Part shown: one piece after another, positions 30,201 to 38,277 of the stretch
How positions within the stretch are numbered: position 1 is the first letter of the stretch
Layout of the letters: each line of letters begins with the position of its first letter
Assembly (NCBI RefSeq): GCF_934643285.1
Contig: NZ_CAKUBT010000002.1
Location: forward strand, 62,001 to 126,000
Length of the DNA: 64,000 nucleotides
Direction: 5' to 3'
From: an uncultured Ellagibacter sp.
GTDB taxonomy: Bacteria > Actinomycetota > Coriobacteriia > Coriobacteriales > Eggerthellaceae
Notes under the pieces: generated by a model
Databases searched by the model: none
Told to the model about the DNA's origin: nothing
The model's input: only the letters and a program-made list of their open reading frames with translations
Position numbers and translations under genes: made by a program

Positions 30201-33200
30201 TCCAATCCGATGACGGCGTCGATGCCGCAACGTTCACCAACGAGTTCGCCGCGAGGGAAGCGAAGTGGAATCCCGCGGTGAAGAAGGAATACACCGACAA
30301 CTCGGGTGCGAATCCCCTTGCGCGCGGTATGTTCAACTTCCTCATCGAGCCGGTCACGGATCACGCTCCGATGCCCGCAAACCCGATCGGTGCGGTTAAC
30401 GCCGACGGCAGCGTGACGTTCGGGGACATCGTCTTCACGGGCGATATGATCGGCGAGTCGTTTGAGTATCGCATCACCGAGTTGGTGCCGGATGGTGCTG
30501 GCAACTGGATCAACGTTGCCGACGCTGACGCGTCCCAGCTGCAGACTGGGATGGTCTACGATGAGTCCACGTGGGTCGTCAGGGTAGACATTACGAGCGA
30601 GGTAGTCGACAACGAGCAGGTCGTGGTGTGGACGGCGAGCTACCGGCTTGCCGACGCGGCGCAAGGCTCTCAGGCCGAGTCGTTCGCAACCTTCCGCAAT
30701 TCCTACACGCCCAAATCCGCGAGCGTTCCCGCTGCCGATTTTGCGGCGGGCACCAAGATCCTCACCGGTCGCGACATGCTCCCGAACGAGACCTTCGGGT
30801 TCGTGCTGCTCCCCGCCGATGACGCGACGCAGTCTGCCATCGCGAACGGCGCTGTTCGTCTGACGAGCACCGATGCGATCGCGCTGCGAGGAACGAACGG
30901 CCAAGCGGCCAACTTCTCCTTCGGCGATGCGACGTTCACCAAGCCGGGTACGTACACCTTCATGGTGCGCGAGAACTCGTGGAACAGCCAGCGGATCCCT
31001 GATGATGGCACCCAGGGCATGACGTTCGATCGCCATACCGCCACAATCGTGGTGACGGTGACCGACAACAACGGCGTGCTTGCGGCAACGCGTACGGTCG
31101 AGAACTCGCTCGACTTTACCAACCGTTATACGGCGGAAGGCGACTACGCCGGACTCGTCCTGAGCAAGACACTCAACGGCCGCGATATGGGCCAAGGCGA
31201 ATTCACTTTCCACATCGCTGGCACCAATGACGCTGCTGCGGCGCTGCTCGGCGGCGACGGTACGCGCACGTTCGTGAATTCCGAGCCCCGTGCCGCGGGC
31301 GTCGCTTACGAGGCGACCCTGCTCACCGACCTGCGCTTCACGCAGGACGACGCGGGCAAGACGTTCACCTTCGATGTGTACGAGAACGTGCCTTCCGTTG
31401 GGGCGCCTGGCATGACGTATGACAAGACGATTCATAGCGTTGCGATCAACGTTGCTTCCGACAACGCGGGCGCGCTCGTGATCACGACTACGGTCGATGG
31501 CGCGACTGGCAACAAGGTCTCTTTCACGAACGCCTATGTGGCTGACCCCGCGGTGTTCGATACTCAGGCGGGATTCGGGCTGTACAAGGTACTCGAGGGG
31601 CGCGACTGGGAAGCCAATGACGCATTCAGCTTCCTTCTCGAGCCGCTGACCATGGGCGCTCCGCTGCCGGGCGATACCATCGTGACGGTTGACGCCGATA
31701 TGGTCGACCCTGCTACGGGCCATGCCCCGATTTCGTTCGGGGACATTACTTATAACCAGGTTGGCGTCTACAAGTACCGCGTGACCGAGGCGAACGCTGG
31801 GCACATTATCGGTGGCATTAAGTACTCGAGCAACGTTGCTGAGTTTACGGTGACAGTAACCGACCTTGACGAAAACGGCGTCCATACGGGCAAGCTTGTG
31901 GCGACAGCCCAGCTCACGACCACGCCCAACACGCGCGAGTTTACGAACGTCGCCGGTTTTGAGTATGACGACAATCAGATTCCCGTGAACGCGTTCAAGC
32001 GCTTCGTCAACAACTCCGCGGTCGAAATGCCGGATATGACGGGGCTGTTCACCTTCACGTTGACCGCTGCGGAGGCGAACGCTCCGATGCCGACGGCGAC
32101 GACGGTGCACAACGGTGCCGACGGGTCGGTCGACTTCGGCGTAATCACGTTTGGCGCGAGCCTGTTCGACAACGGTCCTATCGTGATCAACAGCGCCCCT
32201 GCTGCTAAGTCTGCTGCGAACGAGGCGAGCGCAGCTGGCGAGGCGGTAGCGAGCGATGTCCCTGCGGCTGACGCTGCGGCGGCATCTGAGGCCGGCGCTT
32301 CGGGCGCCGATGCGGGCGATGCTGCCAAGGGCGAGGGAAGCGCACCTGCCGACGCGGGAGCTGCTCCTGCTGCTGACGCCACGGCGGCTCCTGCGGCAAA
32401 GCCTGCGAGCGATGGCCCGACGACCGACAATCCGACGGTTGATGCCAACACGCTCGTGTTCCACTACACCATCACCGAGAAGGCGGGCGGACATGCCGAC
32501 GTGGCGAACGACCCGAACCCCGCTTTCACCTTCGAAGTTACGGTGACCAGGGATAACGCTGGCAACGTCACGGCACGCGTGACCAACGTGCAGGATTACG
32601 TGAAGGGCACGCCGCTGCGCACCTTCACCAACACGTATACCTACACGCCGCCGGTCATCCCCGATCCTGACCCGATCTTCGCGGCTCCTGTGGCGAAGAA
32701 GATTCTCGAGGGCCGTGCGCTCATCGCGGGCGAGTTCTCCTTCGAGCTGCTCGAGAACGGCAAGGTCGTCTCTACGGGTACGAACGATGCTGACGGGAAC
32801 GTGGTGTTCTCGGACATCGAGTTCACCGAGGCGGGCACGCATATCTATACGATGCGCGAGATTGGTGCGGGCACCACGGCTGCCGGTGTCACCTATGACG
32901 CGACGACATACCAGGTCACGGCCGATGTTGTGGAGATTGACAACGAGCTGAGGGTTGACTTTGCCATCGATGGCGCCGATGGGGCGGTCTTCAAGAACGC
33001 CTATAAGGCCAAGGGCACGACGGTGATCATCGGCGCGACGAAGACCCTCGAGGGTCGTACGCTCGCGGCGGGTGAGTTCACCTTCAAGCTGACGGGCGCC
33101 GACGGTCGCACGTACGAGGCGAAGAACGCCGCTGACGGCCGCATCGAGTTCCCCGCGATCGACTTCGACAAGGTCGGAACGTACGACTTCACGCTGGTCG

Positions 33201-33529
33201 AGATGAACGACGGGCAAACCGGCATCACCTACGACGGCCGCTCGTACAAGGTGACCGTTGTTGTGACCGATGACGGCAAGGGCAATCTGGTCGCGAATGT
33301 GACCTGGCCTAACGGAACGCCTCCGACGTTCAAGAACACGTACACGAAGCCTGTTCCTGCAGTAACTCCGGGCACGCCCGGCAAGCCCCCTGCGCGCTTC
33401 GCGAAGACGGGTGACACAGCGATGCCCATCGCATGTGTGGCAGCCCTGGCGATTCTCGCGGCGGGCGCTGTCGGCGCTGTGGCGTTCGGTGCGCTTCGCA
33501 AAAGGGAGAAGGGGGATAAGAGGCAGTAA
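27272..33529 (+). CDS. Giant cell-wall-anchored adhesin/pilin-like protein (VWA plus nine pilin-type repeats)
   Basis: 2085 residues. Signal peptide at 1-27. A von Willebrand A domain (about 125-380) has the metal site DASGS at 135-139. Nine Spy0128/FctA-like pilin domains start at about 704, 844, 997, 1158, 1295, 1434, 1571, 1806 and 1919; most open with a K-x-L-x-G-R-type strand and close with TFTN-Y or similar, as in domains that form internal Lys-Asn isopeptide bonds. Domain 7 holds an 80-residue Ala-rich insertion (about 1640-1718). The C-terminus has FAKTG (2043-2047), a hydrophobic helix and a basic tail, a sortase signal differing from LPXTG. It probably binds host or partner cells. 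GGAGG precedes the start. Confidence 0.88.
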   Translation: MKRTKIRNILLSALLALTVGMPTLSFADEGASAGSGASGAGTTPYAAGDKDTVADPNTASSWRDWGLDYSTQSVGRIWTDKTVSTEDVVLTGADGTMTIAKSPEADFLTAFSALSSTSNLKSKIAQPLDIVLVLDASGSMDDPMGNGDSTKRIAALKVAANSFIDEIAKQNANISDPAQQHQVSLVKFSGDKSNQVGNGTYRKGGYTYNFSQVMKNLTSCVGSSADDLKSTVNAISPAGSTRADYGLELAAGQKSGRENAKKIVVFFTDGSPTSSSGFEDGVAGDAVSAAKSMKDAGATIYSVGIFSGANPVADPANSGTSDENKFMHAVSSNYPTASYSWQNGQWPWESGRWVWNFGARAADSDFYKAASNAADLKTLFDEISQEITSSTGLPTEVQQGYDPSTSGYITFTDQLGDYMKVDSFTTIVFAKQLFQNPVKSTSGKVDTYTFSGEAGNVLYPSGNLSSIVITVTKSDNLATGDLVEVKIPASLIPLRHFQVDESAGTGHVDMTFPIRVFFESSVKEGMESALANPDVTLAAYIEANTTDDGVAFYANKWNGGEDGDVTATFTPAKSNSYYYMTEETPIYTDKECTVPAKGALSADGTYYYKRSWYEIGNGKATLQSGAIQFSSNIPESWLGYIGTDASGNAVFKAGTPRFTYINELRTPKGANLTTTAKTVLNPVWSGSNVACHLGNNGKLVIEKPGTLAISKSLVVPEGYNRADFVNDTFTFDIEIDKAEGQKFPAEVRDANSELVGDAFTITFDNNGKATHSLKDGETLYIRGLSGGWEYLVSEQPTTGFDQIAPAENNDPQAATGAIATGTQAKVEFTNAYRPSGTLDGGDALAVKKVLTGRSWTDNDAFRFILTPTTDNAPMPLDENGEPVGALTLTKQDLADGGYAAGTFGNITYTKPGTYVYEISEDQTVGAGAGMSLSQARYRVVVTVTDVLAGQGDNAIHQGILNVSSIMVQINDDDGASIQSDDGVDAATFTNEFAAREAKWNPAVKKEYTDNSGANPLARGMFNFLIEPVTDHAPMPANPIGAVNADGSVTFGDIVFTGDMIGESFEYRITELVPDGAGNWINVADADASQLQTGMVYDESTWVVRVDITSEVVDNEQVVVWTASYRLADAAQGSQAESFATFRNSYTPKSASVPAADFAAGTKILTGRDMLPNETFGFVLLPADDATQSAIANGAVRLTSTDAIALRGTNGQAANFSFGDATFTKPGTYTFMVRENSWNSQRIPDDGTQGMTFDRHTATIVVTVTDNNGVLAATRTVENSLDFTNRYTAEGDYAGLVLSKTLNGRDMGQGEFTFHIAGTNDAAAALLGGDGTRTFVNSEPRAAGVAYEATLLTDLRFTQDDAGKTFTFDVYENVPSVGAPGMTYDKTIHSVAINVASDNAGALVITTTVDGATGNKVSFTNAYVADPAVFDTQAGFGLYKVLEGRDWEANDAFSFLLEPLTMGAPLPGDTIVTVDADMVDPATGHAPISFGDITYNQVGVYKYRVTEANAGHIIGGIKYSSNVAEFTVTVTDLDENGVHTGKLVATAQLTTTPNTREFTNVAGFEYDDNQIPVNAFKRFVNNSAVEMPDMTGLFTFTLTAAEANAPMPTATTVHNGADGSVDFGVITFGASLFDNGPIVINSAPAAKSAANEASAAGEAVASDVPAADAAAASEAGASGADAGDAAKGEGSAPADAGAAPAADATAAPAAKPASDGPTTDNPTVDANTLVFHYTITEKAGGHADVANDPNPAFTFEVTVTRDNAGNVTARVTNVQDYVKGTPLRTFTNTYTYTPPVIPDPDPIFAAPVAKKILEGRALIAGEFSFELLENGKVVSTGTNDADGNVVFSDIEFTEAGTHIYTMREIGAGTTAAGVTYDATTYQVTADVVEIDNELRVDFAIDGADGAVFKNAYKAKGTTVIIGATKTLEGRTLAAGEFTFKLTGADGRTYEAKNAADGRIEFPAIDFDKVGTYDFTLVEMNDGQTGITYDGRSYKVTVVVTDDGKGNLVANVTWPNGTPPTFKNTYTKPVPAVTPGTPGKPPARFAKTGDTAMPIACVAALAILAAGAVGAVAFGALRKREKGDKRQ

Positions 33530-33569
33530 CTGATCGACTATGAGCCCCGATGCGGCCGCAGCACCCCAG

Positions 33570-33614
33570 CATCGCGAATCGATCACGCGATGTAGGGCCT
33601 CTCGATCGAGGCCC
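33570..33614 (+). terminator. Tandem hairpins after the surface-protein gene
   Basis: Two adjacent stems, catcgcg/cgcgatg (33570-33576 with 33586-33592) and gggcctc/gaggccc (33595-33601 with 33608-33614). No T-run, so termination is only probable. Confidence 0.4.
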
Positions 33615-33721
33615 GTGTGGCCGCGGGGCACCCTTTGGCCCCGACTATAAGGTAGTGCGCAGGTTCTTTCCTTTCCTCGTAACGCGTGCGCAACGCCTTT
33701 GGCCGGGGCCTTGTTGTGCCT

Positions 33722-33727
33722 TATAAT
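33722..33727 (+). promoter_or_regulatory. -10 box placing the transcript start at the tadA ATG
   Basis: TATAAT ends 7 bases before the A of the tadA start codon, and no Shine-Dalgarno-like sequence exists in between. The transcript would begin at or within a base of the ATG (leaderless mRNA). The -35 region is weak (tttggc at 33698-33703). Confidence 0.6.
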
Positions 33728-33733
33728 GGGCGC

Positions 33734-34222
33734 ATGAACGACGAAGATTACATGAGGCTTGCCATCGCGGAGGCTCGACGTGCGGAATCGCTTGGCGAGG
33801 TGCCTATCGGCGCTGTGGTGGTCTACGAGCCGATAGACCGAGGGACGAGGCGCCCCTTGGCTGAGCCGCGCGTGATTTCCCGAGCGTGCAACTTACGGGA
33901 GACGACGAAGAACCCCGCAGGCCATGCAGAGTTTCTTGCCATGCAGGAAGCGGCGCGCGCGCTCGATGCGTGGCGCCTTTCGGATTGCACGGTGTACGTG
34001 ACGCTCGAGCCCTGCATCATGTGCGCGGGGCTGATGCATCAGTCGCGCATTGCCCGCTGCGTTTTCGGAGCTCCCGACCCGAAGGCTGGGGCTGTTGGAA
34101 CGCTCTATCAGGTCAATGCCGACGAGCGCTTGAACCATACATTCGAGGTGACGCCGGGGGTTCTTGCCGACGAGTGCTCGGCGCTCCTGAAGGAATTTTT
34201 CGCGAACAAGAGGAAGAAATGA
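33734..34222 (+). CDS. tadA: tRNA-specific adenosine deaminase
   Basis: 162 residues. Converts the wobble A34 of tRNA-Arg(ACG) to inosine; that tRNA lies in this window at 21438. The zinc site is complete: HAE in NPAGHAEFLAM (about 64) and PCIMC in LEPCIMCAG (about 94-98). The start is the ATG at 33734 because the -10 box lies just upstream and the family N-terminus (DEDYMRLAIAEA) begins there; an earlier in-frame start lies upstream of that -10 and would not be transcribed from it. Overlaps the next gene by 4 bases. Confidence 0.93.
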   Translation: MNDEDYMRLAIAEARRAESLGEVPIGAVVVYEPIDRGTRRPLAEPRVISRACNLRETTKNPAGHAEFLAMQEAARALDAWRLSDCTVYVTLEPCIMCAGLMHQSRIARCVFGAPDPKAGAVGTLYQVNADERLNHTFEVTPGVLADECSALLKEFFANKRKK

Positions 34223-35454
34223 TTGACGAAACCGCTTGCAATGAAGAGGCTGTCCTGGCTGAGGGCGGCTTGCCTGGGGGGACCGGCACTGGGGTGACGG
34301 TCGCCGATGTGCGCGCCGATGCGGCTGTTGCGGGTGGCTCAGCTGCCGAGGCCTCCGCCGAGAACGTTTCACGTGAAACGCTCGCCCCTGAGCAGGGAGA
34401 ATGCATGAGTCGTCAGCGTGCCTCGCTCGAGATCCCGGTCGATATGATCTCCATCGCGCGCACGGCGCAGATCGAGGGCGCGGGTCTTAAGCTTGTGGCG
34501 CCGGCGAAGGTGAACCTGTTTCTGGGCATCGGCGATCGCCGTGATAGCGGATACCACGATGTATCGACCGTCCTTCATGCCGTGGCGCTTCACGATATCC
34601 TATACATGAAGCGTGCCGACATCGTTGCCGCGCGCGCGGCGCTCGAATCCGCCGAAGAAGGCGCGCCAACGAACACGGCGAGCGCTGGCCCTGCGGGCAA
34701 TATTCTCATTTCGATCAGCTGCGATGCGCGCGGGGGAGTGGCTCCCCTCAACGTTTCTGTGCGCGAGAACATCGTGTACAAGGCGATTGACCTGCTCGCT
34801 CGTAAGGCTGATATCTCTTACGACGACGCGATTAACGTTCGCATCGAGAAAAACATCCCGCACGAGGGCGGGTTAGGTGGCGGCTCCTCCGACGCGGCGG
34901 CGGCGCTTGTCGGCGCAGCTCGCTTGTGGGGCATCCCCGAGGACGACCCTCTGATTGAGGAGGCTGCGCACGAGCTCGGCAGCGACGTTGCGTTCTTCCT
35001 CCATGGAGGTTGCGCGTGCTTCACCGGCACGGGCGAGCTGTTCGACCATGAGCTCGAAGCGATGAAAAAGCCGCTTGTGCTGGTCAAGCCCGAGTCGGGT
35101 GTGTCGACCGCTGAGGCGTACCGCACCTTCGATGGGAATCCCCAAAAGGTTGACAAGGATGCGGCTGCCGCTGCCGAGGCGGCGCAGACAGCGTGCGACG
35201 TTCCCCTGGTGAACAACTTGTCGCCTGCAGCCGAAAGCGTGCTTCCCGAGCTTGCCGACGTTCGCGCTTGGCTGCATCGCCAAGCGGGGGTCGAGGCGTC
35301 GCTTCTTTGCGGCAGCGGGTCGACCACTTTCGCCGTGTGCCGCGATTTCAACGTGGCGTGCTCGGTTGCCGCGGCGGCTCAATCGCGCGGTTGGTGGGCG
35401 AGAACAACCATGTTCGGCTCGCTTAAGGCGGCCGTCGTGCCCGATCAGAGTTAG
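34219..35454 (+). CDS. ispE: 4-diphosphocytidyl-2-C-methyl-D-erythritol kinase
   Basis: GHMP-family kinase of the MEP isoprenoid pathway. Conserved blocks: APAKVNLFLGIGDRRDSGYH and the ATP loop HEGGLGGGSSDAAAAL. 411 residues from the ATG overlapping the tadA stop (ATGA), which is about 95 residues longer than usual before the APAKVN block. A second in-frame ATG at 34405 has its own AGGGAG site and would give 349 residues with the extra part untranslated. The extension is Ala/Gly-rich and carries a parS site. Both starts are credible; the catalytic part is certain. Confidence 0.9.
   Translation: MIDETACNEEAVLAEGGLPGGTGTGVTVADVRADAAVAGGSAAEASAENVSRETLAPEQGECMSRQRASLEIPVDMISIARTAQIEGAGLKLVAPAKVNLFLGIGDRRDSGYHDVSTVLHAVALHDILYMKRADIVAARAALESAEEGAPTNTASAGPAGNILISISCDARGGVAPLNVSVRENIVYKAIDLLARKADISYDDAINVRIEKNIPHEGGLGGGSSDAAAALVGAARLWGIPEDDPLIEEAAHELGSDVAFFLHGGCACFTGTGELFDHELEAMKKPLVLVKPESGVSTAEAYRTFDGNPQKVDKDAAAAAEAAQTACDVPLVNNLSPAAESVLPELADVRAWLHRQAGVEASLLCGSGSTTFAVCRDFNVACSVAAAAQSRGWWARTTMFGSLKAAVVPDQS
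34365..34380. promoter_or_regulatory. parS-like ParB binding site 3
   Basis: cgtttcacgtgaaacg with the perfect 14-bp core gtttcacgtgaaac (34366-34379). It lies in the N-terminal extension of ispE, or in the tadA-ispE gap if translation starts at 34405. Read as codons it gives VSRET. Confidence 0.85.
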
Positions 35455-35462
35455 GCGCGCCC

Positions 35463-35825
35463 ATGCCCCTGTTAGCTCGACTTTCGCGAATCGTTCCGCT
35501 GATCATCGTGCTTGCGCTCGTAGCGGGCGTGGTGTATGTGGTCGCGATGTTTCTGTATTCCCCGACGAAGGCGAAAGAGATTCTCATCAAGCTGTTCACG
35601 TTCCTGATGAGCGTGCTCTCGGCGTTTTTTGCGCTGGCGTCGCTGTATGCGCTGTTCGAGGGGAACATCGACGTTCTCGAGCTCACAGCAAGCTTCCTGG
35701 CGACGACGCTCATCGGCCTTGCCGTGACGCTTTTGTGCCGACGCACGTTTATCAAGAACAACCCGAATTACCGCAAGAAGCCCGAGAAGGCCTCCGGCTT
35801 CAAATGGTGGAGATTCAGGAAATAG
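35463..35825 (+). CDS. Small membrane protein, unknown function
   Basis: 120 residues with three hydrophobic helices at about 10-32, 43-65 and 73-92 and a strongly basic C-terminal tail (NPNYRKKPEKASGFKWWRFRK), so the tail should face the cytoplasm. No family recognised. It starts 8 bases after ispE and is probably in the tadA-ispE operon. Confidence 0.7.
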   Translation: MPLLARLSRIVPLIIVLALVAGVVYVVAMFLYSPTKAKEILIKLFTFLMSVLSAFFALASLYALFEGNIDVLELTASFLATTLIGLAVTLLCRRTFIKNNPNYRKKPEKASGFKWWRFRK

Positions 35826-35937
35826 ACCGCTCGTGCTGTTCGCGCCGTCCGTGGGCGCTGTCCCGCTTGCGTTTTCCGCGCGGAGCTTTCTGGGCTCTTC
35901 TTATGTGAATTCTCTCTCGCTGATTCGCTTTCCAGCT

Positions 35938-35963
35938 AAAAAAGCCCCCGCGGTTGCGGGGGC
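35938..35963 (-). terminator. Terminator of tRNA-Ser (GCT)
   Basis: Perfect 8-bp stem gcccccgc/gcgggggc (35944-35951 with 35956-35963), with six T on the minus strand. The plus-strand operon ending at 35825 could also stop here. Confidence 0.85.
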
Positions 35964-35974
35964 CGTGCAATTCG

Positions 35975-36065
35975 TGGCGGAGAAGTAGGGATTCGAACCC
36001 TAGATGCCCTTTTGGGGCATACTCACTTAGCAGGCGAGCACCTTCGGCCTCTCGGTCACTTCTCC
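35975..36065 (-). tRNA. tRNA-Ser (GCT)
   Basis: 91 nt with encoded CCA and a long variable arm (atgcccc...ggggcat type stem). The acceptor GGAGAAG pairs with CTTCTCC, and the anticodon loop CTGCTAA gives GCT. Confidence 0.95.
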
Positions 36066-36128
36066 ACTTATAATAGGTGCGGTTTGCTATGATACCGTGA
36101 ACGGGAAAAAGATGCAAGGAGCACTACG

Positions 36129-38195
36129 GTGAGAAACAGAAAGGATGCGCGGCGAACGGCTTGCCTGCGCCTTATGCGGATGAATGCGAACAGATCGCGC
36201 GCTGTGATGCGCCCGATCATTCGTGCTGCCGCCCCGACGTGCTCGGCCGATTGCGCTGCTGCCGTGACGCGTCGGACCACTCCTTTGGCTGCCCCGACGC
36301 GCCCGATCGCTCGCACTATCGCCCCGATGCGCCCAGCGGTTTCCCTCGCCGCCGTACTCGCGGCTTGTCTTCTCGTGCTCGCTGTCGCTTTGATGGCGGC
36401 ATTGCCTCGCGTTGCATTCGCTGCCGGTTCGTACTCGAGCCCGAAAACCGACATCACCATGCAGGTGGAAACGGATGGATCGTACCGGGTCATCGAGTAC
36501 CGCGTCCTCGATTTCCAGGGCGATTCGGCATATGTCGGCTGGTCGTTCACCAGCCTTGCCGAAACGGCGAGCGTGCAGATCAACGGCATGCGCCTTGCTC
36601 AAGCCGACGCCGACGGGAACGTCGAGGGTGACTGGAAGACGCTTTCGAGCACCTCGTTTTCCGATAAATGGCTCGCAGGGGGCGCCTCCAGCGGGGCAAC
36701 ATATGCTTACGACAATGCGAAGAACACGCTCTATGCTTTCCCTCAGGTGACCGATTCCCGCGTAATCGTGGAACTCGACTACTCCATCACGAATGCGGTT
36801 CTCGCCTACAAGGATATCTCCGAGGCGTACTGGACCTACGTCTCTCTCGATTGGCCGGTGGTCTCGGAAAACGTCACGGCGACAATTACGCTTCCCGTCG
36901 CTCAAGGGGAGACCGTCATCCCGAACGACACGGTGCGAGCGTGGGGGCATGGTCCCCAAAACGGTACGGTCTCGGTTGATTCGGCGGGAACGGTCGTGCT
37001 CCACGACGACGTGGTGAACCCTGGCCAGTACGCAACGGCCCACGTGCTGTTCCCTGCATCGTGGCTCACGCATCTCGACGGCAAGAAGATGCTCGCGAAT
37101 CGTGCGACGGCGCGACTCGATTACGCGATTGCCGAGGAAAAGGTGTGGACCGATTCTTGGAGTTTCCAGCAGGAAGCTCTTTTCGCGACCTTTGCCCTGA
37201 TAGCTGTCGCGTGCGCGGCGATTCTGGCTGCGGCGGCGATCGCCTATGCCCGCTGGGGCCGAGAATACCCGTCTGATTTCTCGGGGAAGTACTATCGGGA
37301 AGTTCCCGAAGAGGGTTTGGAGCCTGCGGTGGCAGGGCGTCTTTGGCGCTGGAACCACGATGACATGCGCGACTTCACGGCGACGGTGATGAGGCTTGCG
37401 CATAAGGGCGTGCTGTGCATCGAGGCGAGCGATCCCTCCAAAGACGCAGCTCCCACCTGGTATCTCTCGGTTGCCTTCGGAGCGCCGACGGGAAGCCTCA
37501 GCGCGCTTGAGTCTTCCGCGCTGGAGATTCTCATGGGACACAGCGCTCTCGGCGATTCCCGCTCGCTCAGCCAGCTGAAGCAACGCGCAGTCGATCAGCC
37601 TGAGGCTTTTATCGAGTCGATGAGCGCATGGCAGGCCTCGCTTGGCAAGGCGTGCGAGGAGCGCAATTTCTTCGAGGCTGCGGGCAAGCGCGCGCAAAAG
37701 GTATTCCTCATCGTCGCCGGCGTGACTGCTGTCGCGGGGGTCGCCATTGCGATCATCACGATAAACCCGATTCCCGCCGTGCTTGCGCTTCCGACCGCCA
37801 TGGTGACGACGCTCGTCGCGAACTACCTTCCGAGGCGCACTGAGAGCGGCAACAACCTGATTGCGCGTTGCAAGGGGCTTCGCAATTGGATGCGCGACCT
37901 GGAGAAACTCGACGAGTCCGTATCTCTTTCCCCGTCGCAATGGGGAGAGCTTCTGCCTTTCGCCTATGAGTTTGGCGTGGCTGACGAGGCGGTGTCGTTC
38001 CATGACGCGCCCCAGCCGGCTGTTTGGCAGACGTGGTACGAGACGAAATCCCAAACCGCGTTGGCGCGCGTGCGGCGCCTTGCTGCGGCCCCGGCGATTA
38101 ACGAGTGTTTGAAAGACTCGCTTCAGGCGGCGCATACCGCAATCGCGAAGCGCGAGGATTCCCAGGCGACGGGCGGCGGGTTCGGCAGGAAATAG
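36129..38195 (+). CDS. DUF2207 family membrane protein
   Basis: 688 residues, GTG start with AAGGAG seven bases upstream. Residues 1-66 are an unusual Arg/Ala/Pro-rich stretch with near-repeats (APTRPIARTIAPMRPAV). A signal-like helix follows at about 67-97. The extracellular DUF2207 domain covers about 100-350, then a helix at about 355-378, a cytosolic middle part, two more helices at about 520-565 and a cytosolic end. Function of the family is unknown; it is common in Firmicutes and Actinobacteria. An internal start at Met67 (36327) would give a normal signal peptide but has no ribosome site. Confidence 0.82.
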   Translation: MRNRKDARRTACLRLMRMNANRSRAVMRPIIRAAAPTCSADCAAAVTRRTTPLAAPTRPIARTIAPMRPAVSLAAVLAACLLVLAVALMAALPRVAFAAGSYSSPKTDITMQVETDGSYRVIEYRVLDFQGDSAYVGWSFTSLAETASVQINGMRLAQADADGNVEGDWKTLSSTSFSDKWLAGGASSGATYAYDNAKNTLYAFPQVTDSRVIVELDYSITNAVLAYKDISEAYWTYVSLDWPVVSENVTATITLPVAQGETVIPNDTVRAWGHGPQNGTVSVDSAGTVVLHDDVVNPGQYATAHVLFPASWLTHLDGKKMLANRATARLDYAIAEEKVWTDSWSFQQEALFATFALIAVACAAILAAAAIAYARWGREYPSDFSGKYYREVPEEGLEPAVAGRLWRWNHDDMRDFTATVMRLAHKGVLCIEASDPSKDAAPTWYLSVAFGAPTGSLSALESSALEILMGHSALGDSRSLSQLKQRAVDQPEAFIESMSAWQASLGKACEERNFFEAAGKRAQKVFLIVAGVTAVAGVAIAIITINPIPAVLALPTAMVTTLVANYLPRRTESGNNLIARCKGLRNWMRDLEKLDESVSLSPSQWGELLPFAYEFGVADEAVSFHDAPQPAVWQTWYETKSQTALARVRRLAAAPAINECLKDSLQAAHTAIAKREDSQATGGGFGRK

Positions 38196-38277
38196 CGGGG
38201 TCTTAAGGCGTCATGCGGGCCAACCGCCCGTATGCGGCGGTTCTCAGCCCTGACTCGAAGGAAGAAGAATATCATCC

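Noticed and set aside
28289..33631. 1780-codon open frame antisense to the giant adhesin
   Set aside because: Its composition mirrors the GC-rich codon pattern of the sense gene and it has no recognisable domain; the sense strand has signal peptide, VWA, repeats and sorting signal.
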